DNA from: Planctomycetota bacterium
Lineage (GTDB): Bacteria; Planctomycetota; Planctomycetia; Pirellulales; Thermoguttaceae
Assembly: GCA_018897395.1 (NCBI GenBank)
Contig: JAHIKV010000033.1
Location: forward strand, 1-12,859
Direction: 5' to 3'
Length of the DNA: 12,859 nt
Positions 7,406 through 12,859 of the stretch are shown here, in pieces (position 1 is the first letter of the stretch; the number at the start of each line of letters is the position of its first letter). The notes under the pieces are model-generated. The model saw nothing but the letters and a program-made list of their open reading frames with translations, was not told the DNA's origin and searched no databases. The position numbers and the translations under genes were made by a program.

Positions 7406-8119
7406 ATGGTACAACTTGGCGTAAATATCGATCACGTGGCCACCGTACGACAGGCGCGGCGGACTTACGAGCCCGATCCGGTTTGGGCGGCCGCCCTGGC
7501 CGAATTGGGCGGCGCCGACGGCATCATCGTACACCTCCGCGAGGACCGCCGTCACATCTGCGACCGCGACCTGCGAATCCTCCGCCAAACGGTCGCCGTC
7601 AAGCTGAATCTGGAGATGGCCTGCGAGCCGGAGATCATTGAAATCGCCCGAGAGGCGAAGCCCGATCAGGCAACGCTGGTGCCCGAGCGTCGGGAAGAAA
7701 TCACCACCGAGGGCGGGCTGGACGTCGCCGGGCAATACGATCGGGTCGCTTTGGCGGTCGATCGGCTCCGCGAGGCCGGCGTCTCGGTCAGCCTGTTTTT
7801 GGACCCCGATCCGCGTCAGATCGAGCAAGCCGCCCGCCTGGCGGTCGACGCCGTCGAATTGCACACCGGCCAATACGCCCTGGCCTCGCCGGGAGCGGAA
7901 CAGGAGAAAGAACTCGACAATCTGATAAAGGTCGGCGCACTGGTCCGCCAGGCCGGGCTGACGCTCCACGCCGGCCACGGGCTGACTTATCGCAACGTCA
8001 AGCCGGTCGCGGCCATCGAAGGCATGCACGAACTGAACATCGGACACAGCATCATCGCCCGCGCGATCATGGTCGGCCTCCAGGAGGCGGTGCGGGAGAT
8101 GAAGCGGCTGGTGTCGTGA
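7406..8119 (+). CDS. pdxJ: Pyridoxine 5'-phosphate synthase
   Basis: Last step of the DXP-dependent vitamin B6 route: condenses 3-amino-2-oxopropyl phosphate with 1-deoxyxylulose 5-phosphate to give pyridoxine 5'-phosphate, in the cytoplasm. The 237-aa protein (E. coli 243 aa) is a TIM barrel and matches throughout: GVNIDHVATVRQAR (5-18), GIIVHLREDRRHI with His43, NLEM with Glu70, LVPERREEITTEGGLDV, ELHTGQYA, and AGHGLTYRNV with His191. The three residues known as catalytic in the family (His, Glu, His) are all present. A PdxA partner is not in the window. It heads a plus-strand run with dapA; the 110-bp gap to dapA is entirely repeat. The start is fixed by homology and by the promoter immediately before it. 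Confidence 0.97.
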   Translation: MVQLGVNIDHVATVRQARRTYEPDPVWAAALAELGGADGIIVHLREDRRHICDRDLRILRQTVAVKLNLEMACEPEIIEIAREAKPDQATLVPERREEITTEGGLDVAGQYDRVALAVDRLREAGVSVSLFLDPDPRQIEQAARLAVDAVELHTGQYALASPGAEQEKELDNLIKVGALVRQAGLTLHAGHGLTYRNVKPVAAIEGMHELNIGHSIIARAIMVGLQEAVREMKRLVS

Positions 8120-8122
8120 GAT

Positions 8123-8221
8123 GTCAGTTTTCAGTTTTCAGTTTTCAGTTGTCAGTTCTTGATTGTGGAAACGTGGAGTTGCGGTTTGAAACTGATAACT
8201 GATAACTGACAACTGAAAACT
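8123..8221. repeat. Heptamer inverted-array element, pdxJ-dapA copy
   Basis: Five 7-bp units NTCAGTT (8123-8157), a 32-nt spacer and four units AACTGAN plus a partial one (8190-8221). The arms are complementary, with a perfect 18-bp match (8140-8157 against 8204-8221), so the RNA could form a long hairpin. The element begins 4 bp after the pdxJ stop and ends 8 bp before the dapA ATG, filling the gap. A second copy lies at 11144-11231. Confidence 0.9.
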
Positions 8222-8229
8222 AAAAAACC

Positions 8230-9123
8230 ATGCGAACCAGAAGCGAAGAATTCGCCGGTCTTTCGGTCGCCACGATCACGCCGTTTCGCGCGGGTCAGGT
8301 GGACTTCGAGGCGTTGCAGCGGCAGGTGGAGTTTCAGATCGCCTCGGGTACGACGTGCGTCTGTCCGGTGGGCACGACCGGCGAATGTCCCACGCTCTCC
8401 CACGACGAGCACCAACGCGTGATATCGGCCGCGGTCGAGGCTGCCGCCGGACGGATCAAGGTGATGGCCGGCACCGGCTCGAACAGCACCGACGAGGCGT
8501 TGCGTCTGACCCGCTGGGCAGCCAAGGTCGGGGCCGACGCCGCGCTGGTTGTCGCCCCTTACTACAACAAGCCGACGCAGGAAGGTTTTTTTCAGCACTT
8601 CAAGGCCCTCGCCCAGGCCGTCGAAATCCCCATCTGCGTTTACAACATCCCCGGCCGGACCGCTAAGAACATCGAGCCGGAGACGATCGTGCGGATGGCG
8701 GAACTGCCGAACATCACGATGGTCAAGGAGGCCACCGGCTCGCTGGACCAGGCATCGCAGATTATAGGCGCCACCGATCTGACCGTGCTGAGCGGCGACG
8801 ACAGCCTGACCTTGCCGCTGATGGCCGTCGGCGCCCGCGGAGTCGTCTCGGTCGTGGGCAACATCGTGCCGAAGGACGTGATCGCGCTGATCGAGGCGTT
8901 CAACTCGGGCGACATGGCCGAGGCGCGGCGTCTGCACCACAAGCTGTTTCCTCTCTGCCGCGACATGCTCTCTCTGTCGACCAACCCGATTCCGATCAAG
9001 GCGGCGATGAGGATGCTTGGACGCGACACCGGCGAGCTGCGCCTGCCCATGACGCAACTTAGCCCCGCCGAAGAGAAGAGCCTGCGGGAGACGCTGGCCG
9101 CCTATGGATTGCTCGATAAGTAG
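8230..9123 (+). CDS. dapA: 4-hydroxy-tetrahydrodipicolinate synthase
   Basis: Condenses pyruvate with aspartate semialdehyde, the first committed step to diaminopimelate and lysine; cytoplasmic and normally a homotetramer. The 297-aa protein is the normal family length. It shows the (beta/alpha)8 motifs: TITPF near the N-terminus, CPVGTTGECPTLS with Thr49-Thr50, GTGSNSTDEA, VVAPYYNKPTQEG, VYNIPGRT with Tyr138 and Arg143, and MVKEATG with the Schiff-base Lys166. The last part, NPIPIKAAM and RLPMTQLSP, is also typical. These details separate it from the related N-acetylneuraminate lyases, though only by inspection. No Shine-Dalgarno is visible: the heptamer repeat ends just before AAAAACC and the ATG. 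It may be cotranscribed with pdxJ; no promoter of its own was found. Confidence 0.95.
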   Translation: MRTRSEEFAGLSVATITPFRAGQVDFEALQRQVEFQIASGTTCVCPVGTTGECPTLSHDEHQRVISAAVEAAAGRIKVMAGTGSNSTDEALRLTRWAAKVGADAALVVAPYYNKPTQEGFFQHFKALAQAVEIPICVYNIPGRTAKNIEPETIVRMAELPNITMVKEATGSLDQASQIIGATDLTVLSGDDSLTLPLMAVGARGVVSVVGNIVPKDVIALIEAFNSGDMAEARRLHHKLFPLCRDMLSLSTNPIPIKAAMRMLGRDTGELRLPMTQLSPAEEKSLRETLAAYGLLDK

Positions 9124-9147
9124 TTTCCGTTGCGGAAGGGTGGGTGT

Positions 9148-9172
9148 CATGGGTAAGCGGAGCTTACCCGTG
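9148..9172. repeat. GGGTAAGC palindromic repeat
   Basis: CATGGGTAAGC and GCTTACCCGTG (10/11 complementary) around GGA. A partial third copy, CCACGGGTAAG, follows at 9195-9205. It lies just downstream of dapA and looks like a dispersed intergenic palindrome; there is no T-run. Confidence 0.65.
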
Positions 9173-9208
9173 TAGGGGTTCCGCGTTTTCCGGTCCACGG
9201 GTAAGTAA

Positions 9209-9289
9209 GTAGGGTGGGTCAAGCGAAGCGCCGCCCCACCAACAACGTGATAAACGTGGTGGGGCAGCGCTTCGCTTGACCCACCCTAC
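9209..9289. repeat. Long inverted repeat (32-bp arms) before the glycosyltransferase gene
   Basis: Arms at 9209-9240 and 9258-9289 match at 31 of 32 positions around a 17-nt loop. They begin GTAGGGTGGGTCAAGCGAAG. The second arm ends 9 bp before the next ATG, taking up the place where a ribosome-binding site would be. The sequence type is a familiar dispersed repeat in planctomycete and some proteobacterial genomes (from memory). Confidence 0.85.
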
Positions 9290-9298
9290 ACAGTAATC

Positions 9299-10420
9299 AT
9301 GCCGGAAATCATCCTGCTCTGCGAATACCCGACGCTCAACGGGGGCGAGCGGTCGATGCTGGCGGTGCTCGACGGCTTACCAGCGGCGGGTTTTTCGCCC
9401 GTCGTGATGGCGCCGCCGGGAGGACCGCTGGCCGACGAACTGGCAGGCCGTGGCGTGGAGTTGTTGTCTTTTCAGTGTCGTGAGATCGGTGGTGTTCGTA
9501 TACCGACGGACCTGCTCCGCCGTCGTTTGGCACAAATCCTTTCGCGGCGGCGACCGGCGCTGCTGCACGCCAACAGCCTGGCGATGGGACGATTGTCCGG
9601 CCCCGTGGCCGCGCGGCTGCGGCTGCCGAGCATCGCTCATCTGCGAGACATCGTCAAACTCAGCGACCGGGCCGTGGCCGATCTGAATTGCCACGCTCGA
9701 CTGTTGGCCGTATCGAGGGCCACGCGCGAGTTCCACGTCTCCGGCGGCCTGTCGGCGGAGAAAACATGCGTCCTCTACAACGGCGTCGATCTCGACGAGT
9801 TTCACCCCCGGCCGCCAACCGAATACTTGCATCGTGAACTCGGACTTTCGGCCGAAGCACGACTGATCGGCACAATCGGACAACTTGGCCTCCGCAAGGG
9901 GCAAGACGTCCTTCTTCGCGCCGCCGCGACGATCGCAGACCGGGCCCCAAACGTCCATTACCTCATCGTCGGCGAACGCAACTCCAATAAGGACGAATCG
10001 CGGCAATTCGAGAACGATTTGCACGATGCATCCGGCGGACCGCTGCTCGGGCGGGTTCACTTCCTCGGCCGCCGCAACGACGTAGCCCCGCTGCTGAACG
10101 AATTGACGCTGCTGGTGCATGCGGCTCGGCAGGAGCCTCTTGGCCGGGTATTGTTGGAAGCGGCCGCCGCCGGCACGACGGTCGTCGCCGCCGAGGTTGG
10201 AGGCACGCCGGAAATCTTTCCGCCGCAATGCGAGGCCGCACGGCTCGTAGAGCCTGACAATTCCGCCGCGCTCGCCGCCGTCATCGTCGAATTGCTCGAC
10301 GACGAGCCGTTGCGGCGTCGTCTGGCCGCCGCCGCCCGACGCCGGGCGGAAACATACTTCGACTCGCGAACGGCGGCAAATAATCTCCTGCAACACTATC
10401 GCGCCGTCGCTTCTACTTAA
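9299..10420 (+). CDS. GT4-family glycosyltransferase (GT-B fold)
   Basis: Retaining glycosyltransferase that moves a sugar from a nucleotide donor to a cell-surface or lipid acceptor; donor and acceptor cannot be told. 373 aa, the usual size. The N-terminal Rossmann half begins EIILLCEYPTLNGGERSMLA, the acceptor-side glycine loop of GT4 enzymes. Between the halves is VLYNGVDLDEF (158-168). The C-terminal half has GTIGQLGLRKGQDVLLRA, HFLGRRNDV and the donor-binding E-x7-E motif EPLGRVLLE (279-287), then AAEVGGTPEI. No signal peptide or membrane helix is seen, so it is cytoplasmic or peripherally bound. The ATG at 9299 is supported by homology at once after it but has no Shine-Dalgarno. It is last in the plus-strand run and convergent with pabA. 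Confidence 0.92.
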   Translation: MPEIILLCEYPTLNGGERSMLAVLDGLPAAGFSPVVMAPPGGPLADELAGRGVELLSFQCREIGGVRIPTDLLRRRLAQILSRRRPALLHANSLAMGRLSGPVAARLRLPSIAHLRDIVKLSDRAVADLNCHARLLAVSRATREFHVSGGLSAEKTCVLYNGVDLDEFHPRPPTEYLHRELGLSAEARLIGTIGQLGLRKGQDVLLRAAATIADRAPNVHYLIVGERNSNKDESRQFENDLHDASGGPLLGRVHFLGRRNDVAPLLNELTLLVHAARQEPLGRVLLEAAAAGTTVVAAEVGGTPEIFPPQCEAARLVEPDNSAALAAVIVELLDDEPLRRRLAAAARRRAETYFDSRTAANNLLQHYRAVAST

Positions 10421-10421
10421 T

Positions 10422-10454
10422 CTCTTGTTCCCACGCTCCGCGTGGGAACGAGAG
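10422..10454. repeat. GTTCCCACGCTC palindromic repeat, copy 2
   Basis: Arms CTCTTGTTCCCACGC and GCGTGGGAACGAGAG (14/15 complementary, the odd pair a G-U in RNA) around TCC. It begins one base after the glycosyltransferase stop codon. It is the same family as 5455-5485, in the opposite orientation. It could serve as a 3' end stabiliser, but no T-run follows. Confidence 0.8.
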
Positions 10455-10458
10455 CATA

Positions 10459-10520
10459 GTAGGGTGCGTCCTCGACGCACCGGATTTGTTGGATTGCGGT
10501 GCGTCGAGGACGCACCCTAC
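10459..10520. repeat. Perfect 24-bp inverted repeat between convergent genes
   Basis: Arms 10459-10482 and 10497-10520 are perfectly complementary around a 14-nt loop. They are built on GTGCGTC-CTC-GACGCAC, so each arm can also fold on itself with a 7-bp stem. It lies between the glycosyltransferase stop and the pabA stop (10525), a suitable place for a two-way barrier, though without T-runs. Confidence 0.85.
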
Positions 10521-10524
10521 AACT

Positions 10525-11136
10525 CTATTCGCATCGCTCGCCGGCGGGGAGTTCGCTCGGAGCGGGCAAACCGGAAAGCCGCAAGAAGTTTGCCAGCAGT
10601 GCGTAGCCCCCGTCGGTCAGAATCGACTCGGGGTGGAATTGCAAGCCGACGATCGGCAGCCTCTCGTGTTGAATAGCCATAACCGTGCCGTCTTCCGACC
10701 GCGCCGTAATATCCAGACACTCGGGCAGCGCGGCCTCGTCGACCACCAACGAATGGTAGCGGCACGCGACCAACGGGTTCGGCATGTCCGCGAACACGCC
10801 CCGTCCGTTGTGGCGGATCGAAGAGGTTCGGCCGTGCATCGGCTCTTTGGCCCCCGCCAGCCGGCCGCCAAACGCCTCGGCAATCGTTTGATGGCCCAGA
10901 CAAACGCCGAGGATCGGCAACTCTGCGTGAAGCGAGCGGACGACTTCCAACGAGCAACCCGCTTGCTGGGGCGTGCAAGGCCCAGGCGAGAGAACCACCG
11001 CCGAAGGACGCAGCGCGGCAACGCCCCGCGCGTCGATTGCAGTGTTGCGGACCACGCGGGTGGAGTGTCCCAATCGCTCGAAGTATCGGGCGAGATTATG
11101 GACGAAACTGTCGTAGTTGTCGATCAGTAGGATCAT
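10525..11136 (-). CDS. pabA: Glutamine amidotransferase subunit of aminodeoxychorismate synthase (PabA/TrpG)
   Basis: Class I glutamine amidotransferase that hydrolyses glutamine and channels ammonia to its synthase partner. 203 aa. It begins MILLIDNYDSFVHNLARYF, the signature start of PabA/TrpG, with SPGPCTPQQAG (50-60), the nucleophile Cys79 in GVCLGHQ, and His168 and Glu170 in QFHPESI, so the triad is complete. It lies 93 bp behind pabB, all of it repeat, on the same strand. The partner's PabB-type active site makes PabA the better name, but these subunits often serve TrpE as well, so a double role is possible. No Shine-Dalgarno: the heptamer array ends at ACTGAAAACT, then CCC and the ATG. 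Its 3' end faces the 24-bp inverted repeat. Confidence 0.93.
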   Translation of the reverse strand: MILLIDNYDSFVHNLARYFERLGHSTRVVRNTAIDARGVAALRPSAVVLSPGPCTPQQAGCSLEVVRSLHAELPILGVCLGHQTIAEAFGGRLAGAKEPMHGRTSSIRHNGRGVFADMPNPLVACRYHSLVVDEAALPECLDITARSEDGTVMAIQHERLPIVGLQFHPESILTDGGYALLANFLRLSGLPAPSELPAGERCE

Positions 11137-11143
11137 GGGAGTT

Positions 11144-11231
11144 TTCAGTTATCAGTGTTCAGTGTTCAGTGTTCAGTTTTTTGAGTTACGGAAACTGACA
11201 ACTGACAACTGACAACTGACAACTGACAACT
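11144..11231. repeat. Heptamer inverted-array element, pabB-pabA copy
   Basis: Five units NTCAGTK (11144-11178), a 14-nt spacer and five AACTGAC units plus AACT (11193-11231). The right end overlaps the pabB stop codon (TAG on the minus strand, 11230-11232) and the left end lies 7 bp from the pabA start. The spacer holds GAGTTACGG, close to GAGTTGCGG in the copy at 8123-8221, which indicates one element family. Confidence 0.9.
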
Positions 11232-12720
11232 ATATCGCCCGCAACATTCCCTCCGCCTTGTGCCAGGTTTCCTCGTACTCGCCCTCGGGGGTGGATTGGG
11301 CCACAACGCCGCCGCCGACTGGAAACTGCCACCAGCCGCGTCCGGCCGTGATCGTGCGGATCAAAATGCTCAGGTCCATCGAGCCGTCGAAGCCAAGGTA
11401 TCCCAGCGAGCCGCAATATGCGCCGCGGGCGGTCGGCTCCAACTCGGCGATGACCTCCATTGCCCTGACCTTCGGCGCGCCGGTGATCGATCCACCCGGA
11501 AACGCGCCCCGCACAAGATCGAGCGGCGAACACTCGTCTCGCAACCGCCCGACTACCGACGAAACCAGATGCAGCACGTGTCGATACGCCTCGATTTCAC
11601 AGAGCCGGCCGACCCGCACGCTCTCGGCCCGGCACGTCCGCGAGAGATCGTTTCGCAGCAGATCGACGATCATCACGTTTTCGGCGCGGTCCTTTTCGCT
11701 GGCCATCAACTCCGACTCCGCCGCGCGGTCGATCTCCGGCACTCCGACCCGCGGCCTGGTCCCCTTGATCGGACGCGCTTCGACCTCTCGGTCCAAGACG
11801 CGGAGAAACCGCTCGGGCGATGCGCTGACAACTTGAAACTCGCCCAGGTCGAAGTAGCCGGCGAACGGCGCCGGGTTGCAGCGCCGCAGACGCAGGTAGA
11901 GCGCGGCCGGTCCGTCGCGGGCGGGGGCCAGCAGCCGTTGCGAAAGGTTCACCTGAAAAACGTCGCCCGCGTAAATGTAGTCGATTACCCGCTCGACGGC
12001 CCGTAGGTATCCTTCCCTGGAGAAATTGCTCGTCACGCCCGGCGCGCCGGCGATTGTGTGTTGCCGCGAGAGTTCCGACGCAATGCCGCGACCGTCGGTT
12101 GCGCCAATTGGTTGGTGTATTTGTTGGTGCGGCAGTTGTACTGCCGCACCCGGGGTGGCAGTGCAACTGCCGCCCCAACATGTTCGAGGCGCGATCGACG
12201 GTCGCGGATTTGTGATCCAATCGCGTGCCTGGGCCAGCCGCTCGGCCGCGCGCCGCTCGCGCCGCGCAGGTTCAATTTCCGGAAACCCCTGCGAGACGAT
12301 CCACGCCCGGCCGTCAACGTGATCCAACGCCACCACCACGTCGTACAGTCCGACGGCCAGGGCCGGCGCGCCGAACTCGTCGGTTGCCGGCGTTGGGATG
12401 CGTTCCAGGCTTCGGCCCAGGTCGTAGCCGAAAAGGCCGGCGGCCCCGCCCTGGAACGGCGGCAGTCCCTCGACCCGATCGGCGGCGAATCGTCTCAACC
12501 GCGCGTCGAGCATCGTCAAAGCGTCGCTGCCGTCGGCCGGCACTTGCACGAAATCGAACGGATCGGCGGCCAGGAACGAATATCTGCCCAACGTCGGATG
12601 GACCATCGCGCTGTCGAGGAACAGGCAATGCGGCAGGCCGGCCATCCGCCGAAACAACTCTTCGTCCGGCGGCCTCCCTGCAAGCTCCTCGACCAACGGC
12701 AATGAACGGCGTGTTTGCAC
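11230..12720 (-). CDS. pabB: Aminodeoxychorismate synthase component I
   Basis: Uses chorismate and ammonia to make 4-amino-4-deoxychorismate, the p-aminobenzoate precursor of folate. 496 aa, a little long. The N-terminal region (1-170) has LPLVEEL, FLDSA and GGAAGLFGYDLGR. The chorismate-binding domain (about 234-496) carries VFQVNLSQRL, SASPERFL, PIKGTRPR with Lys319, DLLRNDLSR, GAFPGGSITGAPK and STPEGEYEET. Lys in PIKGTR is the PabB form; anthranilate synthase has Ala there. The linker at residues 181-200 is coded by a palindromic repeat (12122-12180), which keeps the frame open. The start is GTG at 12718-12720; an in-frame stop lies eight codons upstream and there is no earlier ATG in frame. 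The ribosome-binding site is weak. pabA follows on the same strand. Confidence 0.94.
   Translation of the reverse strand: MQTRRSLPLVEELAGRPPDEELFRRMAGLPHCLFLDSAMVHPTLGRYSFLAADPFDFVQVPADGSDALTMLDARLRRFAADRVEGLPPFQGGAAGLFGYDLGRSLERIPTPATDEFGAPALAVGLYDVVVALDHVDGRAWIVSQGFPEIEPARRERRAAERLAQARDWITNPRPSIAPRTCWGGSCTATPGAAVQLPHQQIHQPIGATDGRGIASELSRQHTIAGAPGVTSNFSREGYLRAVERVIDYIYAGDVFQVNLSQRLLAPARDGPAALYLRLRRCNPAPFAGYFDLGEFQVVSASPERFLRVLDREVEARPIKGTRPRVGVPEIDRAAESELMASEKDRAENVMIVDLLRNDLSRTCRAESVRVGRLCEIEAYRHVLHLVSSVVGRLRDECSPLDLVRGAFPGGSITGAPKVRAMEVIAELEPTARGAYCGSLGYLGFDGSMDLSILIRTITAGRGWWQFPVGGGVVAQSTPEGEYEETWHKAEGMLRAI
12122..12180. repeat. Double-hairpin palindrome inside the pabB coding sequence
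   Basis: Two related 25-bp hairpins lie side by side: GGTGCGGCAGT-TGT-ACTGCCGCACC halves at 12126-12136/12140-12150, and a GGGGTGGCAGT version at 12152-12162/12166-12176 with one T-G pair. Outer arms 12122-12138 and 12164-12180 also pair at 16 of 17. It encodes Cys181-Gln200 of PabB (CWGGSCTATPGAAVQLPHQQ), in the linker between the two regions of the enzyme. Confidence 0.85.
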
Positions 12721-12736
12721 GGCGCGAGTTCCGGGG

Positions 12737-12859
12737 TTTTTGCATCAAGTAGGTTTAGCCCCGGCGTCCACGCCGGGTTTTTGCATCAAGTAGGTTTAGC
12801 CCCGGCGTCCACGCCGGGTTTTTGCATCAAGTAGGTTTAGCCCCGGCGTCCACGCCGGG
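12737..12859. repeat. Three exact 41-bp tandem repeats with terminator-like hairpins
   Basis: Units 12737-12777, 12778-12818 and 12819-12859 are identical. Each starts TTTTTGCATCAAGTAGG and ends in the stem CCCGGCG-TCCA-CGCCGGG. Joined head to tail, each hairpin is followed by TTTTT on the plus strand, the form of an intrinsic terminator; on the minus strand (pabB direction) the U-run is missing. The array starts 16 bp upstream of the pabB start and reaches the window edge exactly at a unit boundary. Confidence 0.9.

Noticed and set aside
8152..9222. 356-codon minus-strand frame
   Set aside because: Antisense shadow of dapA that also runs through repeats on both sides.
9377..10480. 367-codon minus-strand frame
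   Set aside because: Antisense to the glycosyltransferase gene and through two palindromic repeats; low-complexity Arg/Gly-rich product.
10459..10520. Intrinsic bidirectional terminator
   Set aside because: The hairpin is strong and well placed between convergent genes but lacks a T-run on either side, so I list it as a repeat.
11230..12720. Anthranilate synthase TrpE instead of PabB
   Set aside because: The motif PIKGTR carries Lys, typical of PabB; TrpE has Ala at that position. A shared amidotransferase remains possible.
12737..12859. CRISPR array
   Set aside because: The repeats are exact 41-bp units joined head to tail with no variable spacers, and no cas genes are present.

Overview
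This window looks like chromosomal DNA from a GC-rich planctomycete-like bacterium, with Pirellulales-type lineages the best guess. This is inferred from gene content and repeat style, not from a marker gene. The genes are mostly ordinary metabolic ones. The gaps between them are packed with short palindromic and heptameric repeats, and one decayed insertion sequence is present. There is no ribosomal RNA, tRNA, CRISPR array or recognisable phage or defence system.

Layout, left to right. (1) The end of an unidentified reading frame overlaps, by ATGA, a membrane-bound hybrid histidine kinase with six membrane helices, PAS, HisKA, HATPase and receiver domains (130-2436, +). (2) A dead ISAzo13-type transposase follows on the minus strand (2510-3475). 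It has an internal stop and has lost its C-terminus, including the third catalytic acid. (3) gdhA, NADP-type glutamate dehydrogenase, is on the minus strand (3768-5126). It has a strong intrinsic terminator behind it and a plausible promoter in front. (4) A lipoprotein-like member of the L-rhamnose mutarotase family (5536-6024, -) is divergent from a compact Ser/Thr protein kinase (6181-7095, +) with altered catalytic motifs. (5) A plus-strand run follows: pdxJ (vitamin B6), dapA (lysine and peptidoglycan precursor) and a GT4 glycosyltransferase (7406-10420). (6) Convergent to it is a minus-strand pabB-pabA pair for the aminodeoxychorismate (folate) branch (10525-12720). (7) The window ends in exactly three copies of a 41-bp unit with a terminator-like hairpin.

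The genes do not form one pathway. Real functional pairs are pabB with pabA, and perhaps the kinase or sensor with unlinked targets. The most interesting material is in the repeats. A heptamer-based inverted-array element fills the whole pdxJ-dapA gap and the whole pabB-pabA gap, abutting the downstream start codons where no Shine-Dalgarno is visible. A double-hairpin palindrome sits in frame inside the pabB coding sequence. A 31/32-matched inverted repeat ends 9 bp before the glycosyltransferase start. Other points worth checking are a probably leaderless pdxJ promoter and two nested, equally well-placed translation starts in the mutarotase gene. I found no convincing new multi-gene system.
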